NCBI GenBank assembly: GCA_016781635.1
Contig: JADDPY010000010.1
Location: 1 to 6,473, forward strand
DNA: 6,473 nucleotides
Direction: 5' to 3'
Source: Rubrobacter sp.
Lineage (GTDB): Bacteria; Actinomycetota; Rubrobacteria; Rubrobacterales; Rubrobacteraceae
Below the pieces are notes generated by a model. That model saw nothing but the letters and a program-made list of their open reading frames with translations. It made no database searches and was not told the DNA's origin. Of this stretch, positions 6,345 through 6,473 are shown piece by piece. The translations under genes were made by a program, and so were the position numbers. Numbering within the stretch: position 1 is the stretch's first letter; every line of letters starts with the position of its first letter.

Positions 6345-6356
6345 ACGATTGATCGT
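6345..6356. repeat. Small inverted repeat upstream of the phosphoesterase gene
   Basis: ACGAT-TG-ATCGT is a 5-bp perfect dyad with a 2-bp spacer. It sits 10 bp beyond the more distal candidate start of the phosphoesterase gene and just before its GGGAG tract. It could be an operator or a minor hairpin in the leader. It is short enough to be chance. No clear -35/-10 pair was found around it; TAGAGT at 6372-6367 on the - strand is the only TANNNT candidate and lacks a -35. Confidence 0.22.
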
Positions 6357-6391
6357 CTCGTGCGAACTCTACTACCTCGCGCGAGCCGCGT

Positions 6392-6473
6392 CTTTTCGGT
6401 ACAGACAGGTTCATGAGCGAGTGCCGCGCCCTCACCAACGTCTGCGGCAACACGGTCGCCTCCATCTTCGTCT
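6392..6473 (+). pseudogene. 5'-truncated remnant of a DctA-type dicarboxylate symporter gene, running off the window
   Basis: In the + frame starting at 6353 the codons from 6392 read LFGTDRFMSECRALT and then NVCGNTVASIFV to the edge. This is the conserved C-terminal transport motif of the DAACS family; DctA proteins have the pattern DRFMSEARALTN followed by GN-x-VA. It includes the Asn and Asp positions that line the sodium and substrate site. A complete gene would have nearly 400 residues before this point. Here a TGA at 6350-6352 closes the frame and the opposite-strand phosphoesterase begins at 6326/6335. No upstream DctA-like sequence appears in the other + frames. The ATG at 6413 falls inside the motif and is not a plausible start. 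The rest of the C-terminus lies beyond the window. I infer a deletion or rearrangement scar; a sequencing or assembly join is the main alternative. Confidence 0.72.

Noticed and set aside
6217..6465. Possible - strand gene upstream of and overlapping the phosphoesterase
   Set aside because: It is largely the antisense of the DctA motif and then an out-of-frame reading of the phosphoesterase. The residues become Arg/Pro-rich noise.

Overview
The window is GC-rich and densely coding, with many GTG and TTG starts. Isoleucine is often written ATA, as in the 3' half of the first gene, the lipoprotein gene and the antiporter gene, which is unusual at this GC level. High GC, ATA use and the gene families fit a deep-branching actinobacterium such as Rubrobacter. 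That placement is inference from composition and protein style, not from a marker gene.

Layout. At the left edge, on the + strand, is the 3' three quarters of a citramalate synthase gene (1-1142). A 163-bp spacer rich in inverted repeats follows (1143-1305). Next is a complete + strand gene for a lipoprotein with a DUF4015 putative glycoside hydrolase domain (1306-2529). A 139-bp spacer (2530-2668) separates it from a convergent three-gene block on the - strand. In transcription order the block holds a YfcE/MJ0936-type metallophosphoesterase (6326 to 5817), a Kef-type CPA2 cation:proton antiporter with a fused RCK/TrkA module (5792 to 3816), and a two-helix potassium channel with its own RCK module (3766 to 2669). 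The gaps inside the block are only 24 and 49 bp. At the right edge, on the + strand, is what appears to be a 5'-truncated remnant of a DctA-type dicarboxylate symporter gene (6392 to the edge).

How the genes fit together. The - strand block looks like a potassium and pH homeostasis operon. The channel and the antiporter both carry GYGRVG nucleotide-binding RCK domains followed by a TrkA_C domain, so both are probably gated by a cytosolic ligand. Each potassium gene also has a TATAA-type box immediately before its start codon. The clearest is TATAAT 7 nt before the channel ATG with no Shine-Dalgarno sequence, which predicts a leaderless message and an internal promoter. The citramalate synthase and the lipoprotein share a strand but show no functional link.

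I see no CRISPR array, tRNA, rRNA, insertion sequence or phage gene, and no convincing wholly new multi-gene system. The items most worth a second look are the symporter remnant, the leaderless-type promoter, the non-canonical channel filter and the folded spacer after the citramalate synthase gene.
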